NCBI GenBank assembly: GCA_951812325.1
Contig: OX638294.1
Span: forward strand, 4,502,859 to 4,566,858
Reading direction: 5' to 3'
DNA length: 64,000 bases
DNA from: an uncultured Thermoanaerobaculia bacterium
GTDB lineage: Bacteria > Acidobacteriota > Thermoanaerobaculia > Multivoradales > Multivoraceae
The translations under genes and the position numbers were made by a program. Positions within the stretch are counted from its first letter, which is position 1. Each line of letters starts with the position of its first letter. Positions 47,176 to 54,922 of the stretch are shown here, piece by piece. A model generated the notes under the pieces. That model did no database searches. It was given only the letters and a program-made list of their open reading frames with translations, and was not told the origin of the DNA.

Positions 47176-47558
47176 GTCATCCTACCTGTCCGCCAGTCGT
47201 CGACGCGCAACTTGGGACGCGCGGTCGGCGCTTGCCTCAAGATCACCGGTGCAGGGCTCTCGGGCGGAACATCCGGAGCGAGGAGAAGATCCTGAAGCCC
47301 GGAGACCTGCTCCGCTGCGCCGATGGCGTCGACACGTCAATGCAGTACCTCTACGCGGAGGTGGAGGAGGGCCGCGCCGCTCGCCATGACAAGCGCCGGC
47401 GGCCTGGCGAGTTTCTCAAGCTACCGCCGAAGGATAGCCTCCTGGTCGTGCCCGGAGCGAACCGCCGTCGGGCGCGGCCCTGGCCGGTGGTCTCCGGCGC
47501 GCAGAAACTTCGCTCCGACCGCGACTGGGCGGAGACGTCGCCTCAACAAGCCCCCGGG
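47176..47558. other. Intergenic region with possible gene remnant
   Basis: 383 bp upstream of the DUF262 gene; its promoter should be here. The plus-strand stretch 47259-47540 has a protein-like frame (KILKPGDLLRCADGV, QYLYAEVEEGRAARHD, KLPPKDSLLVVPGAN) without a start or clear family, perhaps a decayed gene. No repeats were seen. Confidence 0.35.
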
Positions 47559-48377
47559 CTACTTGCCCCCGGTCACCGGCCATTTGGCCGGGTCGTGGTG
47601 GCGGAGGTAGTCCTTGCGGTCAATCCAGCCGAGGATCATCGACCACGTCATCCAGCGCTTCTCGGGCAGGATGGCGAAGTAGACGTGGGCCACAGTCAGG
47701 GTGACGAGGACGACGCCGCCGACGCCGTGGAGGACGTAGACCCAGCCCCAGCCGGCGTCGCCGAAGAACTTGTAGTCGTCCTGGGCCCAGAGCGGCTGCT
47801 CGATGCGCCACATCATCAGGATGCCGGTCACGATCGCGGCCATGCCGAACAGGGTCGCCGCGTGGTGGAACATCTTCTGCGCCGCCGGGTACTTGCCGGG
47901 CTTGGCGGGCGGTGCGCCGCCGCTGACCGCGTTGCGCATCTCGCGGACCATGTCGCCGAGGTCCTTGATGCCGACCCAGACGTTGCGCAGGCTCTGGAAG
48001 AAGGTCGCGTGGATGATGTGAAAGACGATCGAGGCGGTCAGGATCAGGCCGGTGATCCAGTGAATCTCGAGCCACGCGAACTCCAGGCCGACCTTGGGCA
48101 GGAAGCCGGTGATCAGCAGCAGGATCATCGAGATGCCCATCACGGCGTGGAAGAGGCGAGAGGCCAGGCTGTGCCGCTGGATCTTCTGCGGCAGGCCGGG
48201 ATCGTCAACGGCGTTCCTTGCCGCCTTCTTCTCGTCGCCGATCCACCGGCGGCGAAGCGCCAGGTGCAGGATCAGGAACACGCCGCCGGCGATCAGCGCG
48301 ATCCAGAACAGACTCCAGTCGATCCCGATCGGGATGTCCTGCCCCCAAGGATTCGTAGCCCTCTGAAAGAGATTCAT
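47559..48377 (-). CDS. Membrane cytochrome b subunit, FdnI/thiosulfate reductase-like
   Basis: 272-residue integral membrane protein with about five helices (IDWSLFWIALIAGGVFLILH, ISMILLLITGF, IVFHIIHATF, FGMAAIVTGILMM, GGVVLVTLTVAHVYFAIL). Histidines at LFHAVMG, EIHWITG, FHIIHA, VLHGVGG and VAHVYFA fit two haem b groups as in formate dehydrogenase gamma subunits. It is the last gene of the Mo-hydroxylase operon, 7 bp after the FAD subunit stop. It probably passes electrons from the exported enzyme into the quinone pool, which is inference from the operon. Confidence 0.85.
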   Translation of the reverse strand: MNLFQRATNPWGQDIPIGIDWSLFWIALIAGGVFLILHLALRRRWIGDEKKAARNAVDDPGLPQKIQRHSLASRLFHAVMGISMILLLITGFLPKVGLEFAWLEIHWITGLILTASIVFHIIHATFFQSLRNVWVGIKDLGDMVREMRNAVSGGAPPAKPGKYPAAQKMFHHAATLFGMAAIVTGILMMWRIEQPLWAQDDYKFFGDAGWGWVYVLHGVGGVVLVTLTVAHVYFAILPEKRWMTWSMILGWIDRKDYLRHHDPAKWPVTGGK

Positions 48378-48384
48378 GTGCGCG

Positions 48385-49389
48385 CTAGACCGGCGCCTGT
48401 CCGCGGATGGCGCGGCGGATCAGGTTTCTCATCAACGGCACCTTGTAGCCGTTGTGGCGGAGCGGCTCGGCGCCGATCACGCCGAGTTCGGCGATCCGCG
48501 TGGCCACCTCCTCGCTGATCTTCTGGCCCCGCAACAGTTCCTCGCAGCGGTCCATGCGGAGCGGGACCGGCGAAACGGCGCCGACCGAGAGCCGGCAGTC
48601 CTGGACGACTCCGTCCTCGACCCGCATGGCCGAGGCGACGTTGACCAGCGGGAAGTCCCAGGCGTTGCGGTCGCGCACTTTCTCGAAGTAGAAGTCGGCG
48701 CCGGCCCAGGTGTCGGGGATGCGGACCGACTGGAGGATTTCGTTCGGTTGCAGGACTGTCATCCGGGTGATGTCGATCGCCGGCCCGAGGAAGAAGTCCT
48801 CCGCCGCGACCGTTCGCTCGCCGCGGCGACCGCGGATGACCATCTCCGCATCCAGGGCGATCAGCGCCGGCGCGGTGTCCGAGGGGGTGACCGCGACGCA
48901 TCGCGAGGCGTCGAAGATGCAGTGCTCGCGGTTCATCGACTCCGGCGTGTCCGCGTAGCAGATGTTGCCGCCCGCCCGGTAGCACGGCCAGCCGGCGCGG
49001 TAGTACCAGCAGCGCGTGTCCTGGACGAGATTGCCGCCCAGCGTGCCCTGGTTGCGGATCTGCGGCGTGGCGACCGTCTCGGCAGCCTCGGCGAGCAGAC
49101 TGTAGCGGTCGCGGATCAGCTCGTTCTCGACGACCTCGGTCAGCGGGGTCATCGCCCCGATCTCGACGCCGCCGTCGGTCTCGCCGATCCCGGACAACTC
49201 CGGAATGCCGCCGAGGTCGACGACCGCATCGGGACGCTTCACCCGGTCCTTGAACCAGTCGAAGGTGTCCATCCCGCCGGCCAGAACCCAGGCCTTGTCG
49301 CGGTGACGGTCGAGGACTTCGAGCGCACCGGCCATGTTCTCGGGCTGGTAGAGCTCAAAGTCGGGGATCATGTCGTGGATGACGGCCAT
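48385..49389 (-). CDS. Mo-hydroxylase FAD-binding medium subunit (CoxM-like)
   Basis: 334-residue flavoprotein subunit. FAD motifs: KAWVLAGGMDTFDWFKDR (the AGGTD-like loop) and TPQIRNQGTLGGNLVQ, with an inserted cysteine-containing region DTRCWYYRAGWPCYRAGGNICYAD. That insert resembles the 4Fe-4S loop of 4-hydroxybenzoyl-CoA reductase-type or PaoB-type medium subunits. The C-terminal CO_deh_flav_C domain follows. It lacks a signal, so export would be by hitch-hiking with the Tat-signalled small subunit. Ordered L-M downstream of the small subunit. Confidence 0.88.
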   Translation of the reverse strand: MAVIHDMIPDFELYQPENMAGALEVLDRHRDKAWVLAGGMDTFDWFKDRVKRPDAVVDLGGIPELSGIGETDGGVEIGAMTPLTEVVENELIRDRYSLLAEAAETVATPQIRNQGTLGGNLVQDTRCWYYRAGWPCYRAGGNICYADTPESMNREHCIFDASRCVAVTPSDTAPALIALDAEMVIRGRRGERTVAAEDFFLGPAIDITRMTVLQPNEILQSVRIPDTWAGADFYFEKVRDRNAWDFPLVNVASAMRVEDGVVQDCRLSVGAVSPVPLRMDRCEELLRGQKISEEVATRIAELGVIGAEPLRHNGYKVPLMRNLIRRAIRGQAPV

Positions 49390-49438
49390 GCTGTGGTTTC
49401 CTCCGTTCGCTGATTCGGTTCTTGGCGATCCGAGCCGA

Positions 49439-51889
49439 TCAGGTGTGCGCGGCCAGGAACTCGGCGTCCTGCTCGCGGCCTTCGAGCTGGTTGATGATGT
49501 GGTCGGTCATCAGCGGCAGGTAGGCCACCGTGTCCTGCCCGAGGGCATCCTGGATGGCGCAGAGCAGCACGGCGCAGCCGGCGCCCATCGGCGGTTCGCC
49601 GATGCCCTTGGCGCCCACCGGGTTGTTCGGGTCCGGCTCGCCGACCGCGTCCCAATCCATGGACAGCGGCACGTCGAGGATGGTCGCCGGCCGGGCGGTG
49701 TAGAAGCGGTTCGCGAAGGGGATGCCCCATTGCGGGTCGTAGACCCACTTCTGACCGACCGCGCAGCCGAAGCCCTGGACGGCGCCGCCGTGGAGCTGGC
49801 CGCCGAGGCTGCGTGGGTTGAGCACCGTGCCGCAGTCGGTGACCGCCTTGTAGTCCTTGAGTTCGATCACGCCGGTTTCCTTGTCGAGCTCGATTTCGGC
49901 GTAGGCGACGACCCACGAGTAGACGTCGCCGGCGCGACCGTAGTTGTCCTTGGCCGCCGCCAGCAGGCCGCGGCCCTTGAGGATCGCGGCGCCGCCGACC
50001 GTGATCGGGCTCAGGCCCTCGTTCAGCTCCGTGCCGTCGTACGGGCCACCGAGCTCCATCGCCTTCGCGGCGGCCTGGGCCAGGCTCATGCCCGCGGCCC
50101 GGTTGCCGCGACGGTACACGCGCTCGCCCGCGACGACGTACTGCGAGGCCGAACCGCCGTGTGTCGCGGCGGCAATCTCCTGCAGCTTCGTCTGCATGTC
50201 GGTGGCCGCCGCGTGGGTCGCCCGCGTGATCGCGTGGGTCGTCTGGCTGCCGGCCTGGACGCAGGTGTGAGGTATGCCCTCGCCCGTCTGGCCCCAGACC
50301 ATGTCCACCTTCTCCCACGGCACGTCGAGCAGGTCGGCGGCGACCCGGGCGGTGTCGGAGTAGGAGTGAGTGCCGAGGTTGCCGATCCCGGTATGGATCT
50401 CGAGCCGGCCCTCCGGCGTGATCAGCATCAGGCCGTCGAAGCCGCTCGAACCGGCGGTGTAGGTCGAGCTGGCGAGCCCGACGCCGGTGACCTTCGAACC
50501 GTTGGTTTCCTTGCTGCGCGCCTTGGCGGCGTTCCAGTCGACCATCGCGTCGAGCTTTTCCCAGGCCTCCGCGGCGTAGGCGGTCGTCACGTTGCGGCCT
50601 TCCTGTTGGCCGAACCTGGCGCCGTTCTTCGCGATGTTGATGCGGCGGATCTCCAGCCGGTCGATGCCGAGATGATCCGCGGCGCGGTCGAGCAGCGGCT
50701 CGACCATGGCGGACATCTGAACTCCGCCCGGCGCCCGCTGCGGAGCGCGCGGCGGCGTGTTCGTGGCGATCGAAAGACCGCGGTGGCGCATGTTCTCGGG
50801 CTGGTAGGTGAGGGACACCAGGTTGCCCGACGTGCCCATGTCGCTTTGGCGCCCGTAGGGGCCGTTGTCCTGGATCACCGCCCAGTCGAAGGCGGAGATG
50901 CGGCCGTTCTTCTTGAAGCCGATCTTGGCCCAGCCCTGGAAGCCGGGGCGGGCGCGGCCGATGTAATTCTCTTCGTAGCGGGTGACCCGGTGCAGAACCG
51001 GCTTGCCGGTCATCTTGGACAGGTAGACCGGCACTGCCATGTTGCTCGAACCGACGATCTTGCTGCCGAAGCCGCCGCCGGTGTACTCGGCGTGGACGAT
51101 CAGGTTCTGCGGCGGCACGCCGATCGTGCCCTGGGCGGCGAGCACGGTGAAGGCGACGCTCTGGGTCGACGGGTAGAGATGGCAGATGTCGCCTTCCCAG
51201 TGCGCCATGCAACTCCGCGGCTCCATCGGGTGGTGGGTGACCGACTGGAAGAAGAGCGGCTCTTCGATGATGTAGTCCGCGTCGGCGAAGCCCTTCTCCA
51301 GGTCGCCGTTGGTCCACTCGTCCTGGAACACGCCTTCGGGCATCTTGCCCTTCTCGCCGTTCGTGCCGCGGGCGGTGGCCAGATCCTCGGCTGTCCACTC
51401 GATCCGCTCGACCACCGTTTCCATGCCGGTGTCGGTGCGCTCGCGGTCGATGCTGTTGCCGTCGGGCAAGGAGTTCGGGCCGCCCGGAGCGATCGAGTCC
51501 AGCGGGTCGAGCGCGAACGGCAGCGGCTCGAAGTCGACGTGGATCTTCTCGATCGCATTCGCGGCGATCTTCTCGCTGACCGCGGCGACGGCGAGGACGG
51601 GTTCGCCCTCGTACTTGGGATGGTTGGTCAGGGCGCGCTCACCCAGCGGGTCCGGTTCGCCCATGAACCCGGCGAGGTCGTCCGCGGTGAGGACGGCCTC
51701 GACGCCTTCCATCTCGAGCGCCGCCGAAGCGTCGATGTTCCGTACCCGGGCGTGGGGCATCGGCGACAGCAGCTGCTTCGCGAACAGCATGCCCTCCTGA
51801 CGCCAGTCCTCCGCGTACCTGGCGCGTCCGGTGATCTTCTCGATCAGATCGGGCGGAACGTAGTCGGTGCCGACAAGAGTCTTGGCCAT
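49439..51889 (-). CDS. Mo-hydroxylase large subunit, xanthine dehydrogenase family
   Basis: 816-residue molybdopterin subunit. Hammerhead ITGRARYAEDWRQEGMLFAK, MoCo loops AEYTGGGFGSKIVGSSNMAV and NTPPRAPQRAPGGVQMS, then QTTHAITRATHAA and GAKGIGEPPMGAG at the end. The active-site loop (PRAPQRAPGG) differs from both CoxL forms and from the 22.6-kb paralogue, so a different substrate is likely, such as an aldehyde or aromatic compound. It sits between the small (Tat) and medium subunits in one minus-strand operon with a cytochrome b. Confidence 0.9.
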   Translation of the reverse strand: MAKTLVGTDYVPPDLIEKITGRARYAEDWRQEGMLFAKQLLSPMPHARVRNIDASAALEMEGVEAVLTADDLAGFMGEPDPLGERALTNHPKYEGEPVLAVAAVSEKIAANAIEKIHVDFEPLPFALDPLDSIAPGGPNSLPDGNSIDRERTDTGMETVVERIEWTAEDLATARGTNGEKGKMPEGVFQDEWTNGDLEKGFADADYIIEEPLFFQSVTHHPMEPRSCMAHWEGDICHLYPSTQSVAFTVLAAQGTIGVPPQNLIVHAEYTGGGFGSKIVGSSNMAVPVYLSKMTGKPVLHRVTRYEENYIGRARPGFQGWAKIGFKKNGRISAFDWAVIQDNGPYGRQSDMGTSGNLVSLTYQPENMRHRGLSIATNTPPRAPQRAPGGVQMSAMVEPLLDRAADHLGIDRLEIRRINIAKNGARFGQQEGRNVTTAYAAEAWEKLDAMVDWNAAKARSKETNGSKVTGVGLASSTYTAGSSGFDGLMLITPEGRLEIHTGIGNLGTHSYSDTARVAADLLDVPWEKVDMVWGQTGEGIPHTCVQAGSQTTHAITRATHAAATDMQTKLQEIAAATHGGSASQYVVAGERVYRRGNRAAGMSLAQAAAKAMELGGPYDGTELNEGLSPITVGGAAILKGRGLLAAAKDNYGRAGDVYSWVVAYAEIELDKETGVIELKDYKAVTDCGTVLNPRSLGGQLHGGAVQGFGCAVGQKWVYDPQWGIPFANRFYTARPATILDVPLSMDWDAVGEPDPNNPVGAKGIGEPPMGAGCAVLLCAIQDALGQDTVAYLPLMTDHIINQLEGREQDAEFLAAHT

Positions 51890-51904
51890 GCTTTGCTCCT
51901 CCGC

Positions 51905-52603
51905 TCAGGCGGTGCGCGCGTTGAGAAGCGCGCGTTCGGCGGTGTTCAGGATCTTGTTGTAGTCGCCGCAGCGGCAGATGTGGCCGGCGAGCCACTTCCG
52001 GCAGTCCGCGCGGGTCGCGTTCGGGTTCGCCTTGACCAGGGCCGCCATGCTCATGATGAAGCCGGGGGCGCAGAAGGCGCACTGGAAGCCCATCTCGTCG
52101 AGGACGGCCTGCTGGACCGGGTGGAGGACACCGTCCTGCTCGAGCCCTTCGACCGTCGTGACCTCGCGGCCGCGCACCTGGTGGACCAGGATCGAGCAGC
52201 CGTAGTGGGGCACGTCGTCGATCAGCACGGTGCAGGCGCCGCATTCCGCCCGGTCGCAGCCGAGCTTGGTGCCGGTCAGGTCCAGCTTGAAGCGCAGCAC
52301 CATGGCCAGCGTGTCCTGCGGCTCGACCTCAAGTTCGTGGGTCTCGCCGTTCACCCGCAGGTTGATCGCGCTGCCGACCGGCTCGGTCGCGGCGTGCAGG
52401 ACCTCGGGCTGCAGCAGGTTGCCTCCGGCAAGGGAGACGGCGGCGCCGGTGGCGACCGTACCCTGGATGAAGGTCCGTCGGCTGACGTTCGAGGGGCCGG
52501 AGTCTGCGCCGTCCTCCTCGATGTCCTGGTCGTCCTGCCGAAGTTCCTCGAGCAGGTCGTCCTCCAGGAAGGTGTCTTCTCTCAACTCATCCATGGTCTC
52601 CAA
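51905..52603 (-). CDS. Tat-exported [2Fe-2S] subunit of Mo-hydroxylase
   Basis: 232-residue iron-sulfur subunit. Residues about 42-65 hold a twin-arginine signal (SRRTFIQGTVATGAAVSLAGG) after an unusually long acidic head (DELREDTFLEDDLLEELRQD). Clusters: CDRAECGACTVLI with GCSIL, and QCAFCAPGFIM with HICRCGDYNKI. The Tat signal means the folded enzyme is exported, as for periplasmic aldehyde oxidoreductases (PaoABC) and isoquinoline oxidoreductase. It is first in an operon S-L-M-cytochrome b. A PurR/Cox-type maturation gene is not present here. Confidence 0.9.
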   Translation of the reverse strand: METMDELREDTFLEDDLLEELRQDDQDIEEDGADSGPSNVSRRTFIQGTVATGAAVSLAGGNLLQPEVLHAATEPVGSAINLRVNGETHELEVEPQDTLAMVLRFKLDLTGTKLGCDRAECGACTVLIDDVPHYGCSILVHQVRGREVTTVEGLEQDGVLHPVQQAVLDEMGFQCAFCAPGFIMSMAALVKANPNATRADCRKWLAGHICRCGDYNKILNTAERALLNARTA

Positions 52604-52908
52604 CCTCCGTTGGGGGAGTCATGCCGCCATCTTGCTTCCAGCGGGCTGTCGTCTGCTTGTGTGCGGGAGCATACAACATCGTTTCCGAGCGTTCGACTGT
52701 GCCTTCCCTGAGGTGGAATCGTCCGGCGGCGGCGGACAGGGAGCGAGGGAGCGAGGGTGGGTTCGCGCCTTCCTGTTCTGATCGAGCTTGCCGGCGAGTT
52801 GCAGGCAGGCGACGGACTGACCCTGCTGGCGGTCTCCGTGGAGATGATGCCGGACCGTTCCTTTCGCAGCCGCGGGCTTTCCCAAAGGGCCTGTTGACCC
52901 GCCGAGGG
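52604..52908. other. Upstream region of the exported Mo-hydroxylase operon
   Basis: 305 bp between the ThDP enzyme stop and the small-subunit start, both on the minus strand. A TATGCT box preceded at 17 bp by a weak -35 (TCGAAC) lies about 70 bp upstream of the start. Nothing else stands out. Confidence 0.4.
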
Positions 52909-54609
52909 TCAAATCCGTCCGCCGATGATCACGTCGAGCACGTACGGACCTCCGGTGGCGAAGGCTTCCCGCACCGCCTCCTCGACCTCGGCCGGATCCT
53001 CGATCTTGTGTCCCGGGACCCCCATGCCGGCCGCCATCTCGACGAAGTCGAGGTCCGGCTCGGTCAGGTTCATGTGGGGGTACGGCCGCTCGGCGGGGAT
53101 GCCGAAGCGTTCCCGGTAGATGTCCATGTTGATCTTCAGGATCTTGTACTCGCGGTTGTGCAGGATGAGGAACACGATCGGCATGTCGTAGTGGGCCGCG
53201 GTCCAGAGCGCCTGGATCGAGTACATCGCCGAGCCGTCGCCCGAGAAGACGATGACCGGCCGGTCGGGGTGGGCGAGCGAGGCGCCGATGCCGCCGACGA
53301 GGCCCTGGCCGATGCCGCCGCCGCGGGTGCCGCAGTAACGGTCGGGGTCGTCGATGGGCAGAAAGCCGAGCAGGTCGCCGCCGGCGGTGATCGACTCGTT
53401 GACCACCACGGCATCGTCCGGGACCGCCTTGGCGACCTCGGACATGAGCCGGGCCGGCGACATGGGCGAGTCGTCGAAGTGGGCGGCGAGGCGCTTCTGG
53501 CGGGCGGCGTGAGCACCGGCCGTCCCGGCCCGCAGGGCGTCCATCCGCTCGGTGGCGGCGGTGCGAAAACCCGTGTCGGCAGTGGTCTCCAGAACCTCGC
53601 GGAGAGCCGCGAGTCCGGCACAAGGATCGGCGATCATTCCGGCGTCGACCGCGAAGTTGAACGCGAGCCGGCTCGGGGCGTCCTCGATCTGGAGCACGGT
53701 CGCCTCGGGCGGGAAGGGCGAATCCGGGTCGAACCAGACCTCCTCGAAGAAGGAACCGCCGACGAGAAGGACGGCGTCCGCGTCGCCGAGCGCGTGCCGG
53801 ATACCGGCGTGGTTGAGCGGCATCCGCGGCCGGAAGCAGGGATGGCTCTGGGGAAAGTTCACGCGCTGCATCAGGCCCTCGGGACAGACCCCGGCGCCGA
53901 GGAACTCGGCGAGCCCCACCAGCTCGTCCTGGGCGGCCGAGCGCGCCACCCCGTCGCCGACCACGATCACGGGACGTTCGGCCCGCAGCAGGGCAGCCGC
54001 CAGACGCTCGACGGCAGCGGACTCGGGCTGCGGCGCGCGGTAGAGATCGCCGAGAGGCCTGGCCTCTTCGAGCGTCTCCTGCTCGAGGACGTTGATCGGC
54101 AGGGCGACGAACACGGGGCCGGCCGGCGGATCGTGCGCGATCTTGAAGGCGCGGTGCAGCACCGGCGCGAACTCGTCCGCGTGGTCGACCTGCACGCTCC
54201 ACTTGACCAGCGGCGCGGCCATCGCCACCAGGTCGTGGCCGAGCAGAGGCTCGCGCAGCCTGGAGCGCGTGTCCTGCTGGCCGGCCGTGATCACCATCGG
54301 GCTGTTGGCCTCCCAAGCGTTGTAGAGCATGCCGAGAGCGTTGCCGAGCCCCGGCGCCACGTGCAGGTTGACGACGCCGGTGATGCCCGTTGCCTGGGCG
54401 TAGTAGTGGGCCGCGCCCAAGGCGACGGATTCGTGCAGCGCGAGCACGTAGTCCAGGTCCGGATGGTCGCCGAGGCGGTCCATCAGCGGGCTCTCGGTGG
54501 TGCCCGGGTTGCCGAACAGGAAGGGGACGCCGTACTCGGTCAGGGCATCGAGCAGAACGTCGCCGCCGCGCTTGGGTGTGTGTCGGGGACGGATCGCTGG
54601 CACGCTCAT
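52909..54609 (-). CDS. Thiamine-diphosphate enzyme, benzoylformate decarboxylase/acetolactate synthase-like
   Basis: 566-residue ThDP-dependent enzyme. The activating glutamate is Glu60 in LHESVALGAAHYYAQ. The Pyr domain has FGNPGTTESPLMDRL, a central domain follows, and the C-terminal PP domain has VFSGDGSAMYSIQALWTA with metal-binding GDG and a helix ending in FLILHN. The GNPGTTE start and size match benzoylformate decarboxylases and related 2-keto acid decarboxylases more than acetolactate synthases. The ATG at 54609 was chosen because MSVPAIRPRH begins the conserved part; upstream frame is non-coding. Divergent from isocitrate lyase. Confidence 0.85.
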   Translation of the reverse strand: MSVPAIRPRHTPKRGGDVLLDALTEYGVPFLFGNPGTTESPLMDRLGDHPDLDYVLALHESVALGAAHYYAQATGITGVVNLHVAPGLGNALGMLYNAWEANSPMVITAGQQDTRSRLREPLLGHDLVAMAAPLVKWSVQVDHADEFAPVLHRAFKIAHDPPAGPVFVALPINVLEQETLEEARPLGDLYRAPQPESAAVERLAAALLRAERPVIVVGDGVARSAAQDELVGLAEFLGAGVCPEGLMQRVNFPQSHPCFRPRMPLNHAGIRHALGDADAVLLVGGSFFEEVWFDPDSPFPPEATVLQIEDAPSRLAFNFAVDAGMIADPCAGLAALREVLETTADTGFRTAATERMDALRAGTAGAHAARQKRLAAHFDDSPMSPARLMSEVAKAVPDDAVVVNESITAGGDLLGFLPIDDPDRYCGTRGGGIGQGLVGGIGASLAHPDRPVIVFSGDGSAMYSIQALWTAAHYDMPIVFLILHNREYKILKINMDIYRERFGIPAERPYPHMNLTEPDLDFVEMAAGMGVPGHKIEDPAEVEEAVREAFATGGPYVLDVIIGGRI

Positions 54610-54661
54610 GGCGGTGAGGCTAGGACCTTGCGCTGTAGAACGCAACCGCAGGGAGTTCCAT

Positions 54662-54720
54662 CCGAGCGCCCGATGACGGGCGCTCGGACTGGTTCGCGGG
54701 TGGCGCGGGTCGCGCCACCC
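54662..54720. promoter_or_regulatory. Two tandem hairpins in the divergent gap before isocitrate lyase
   Basis: Hairpin 1: 10-bp perfect stem, CCGAGCGCCC at 54662-54671 and complement at 54678-54687, 6-base loop. Hairpin 2: 10-bp perfect stem, GGGTGGCGCG at 54698-54707 and complement at 54711-54720, 3-base loop. They lie in the 313-bp space between genes transcribed away from each other, so they cannot be ordinary gene-end terminators and may be an operator, attenuator or mobile-palindrome remnant. Confidence 0.55.
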
Positions 54721-54922
54721 GGGTTCAAGGCGGAAGCTCCTAGCGAGGTGGGGGCTGGGGCCAAGCATGGAGTCGGCGACAGGTTTGGAGGCGTCAGCAG
54801 CCTCGAATCGTCTGCGTTCGGGCTGCCGCGGCGACGTGGCCCAGGTGTCTCTATCCGGTGTTACGGTTAGCCTGTTTCGCAGCCCGAAGGGGAACCGCAA
54901 CGAGGCGGATGGAGAGCACGGC

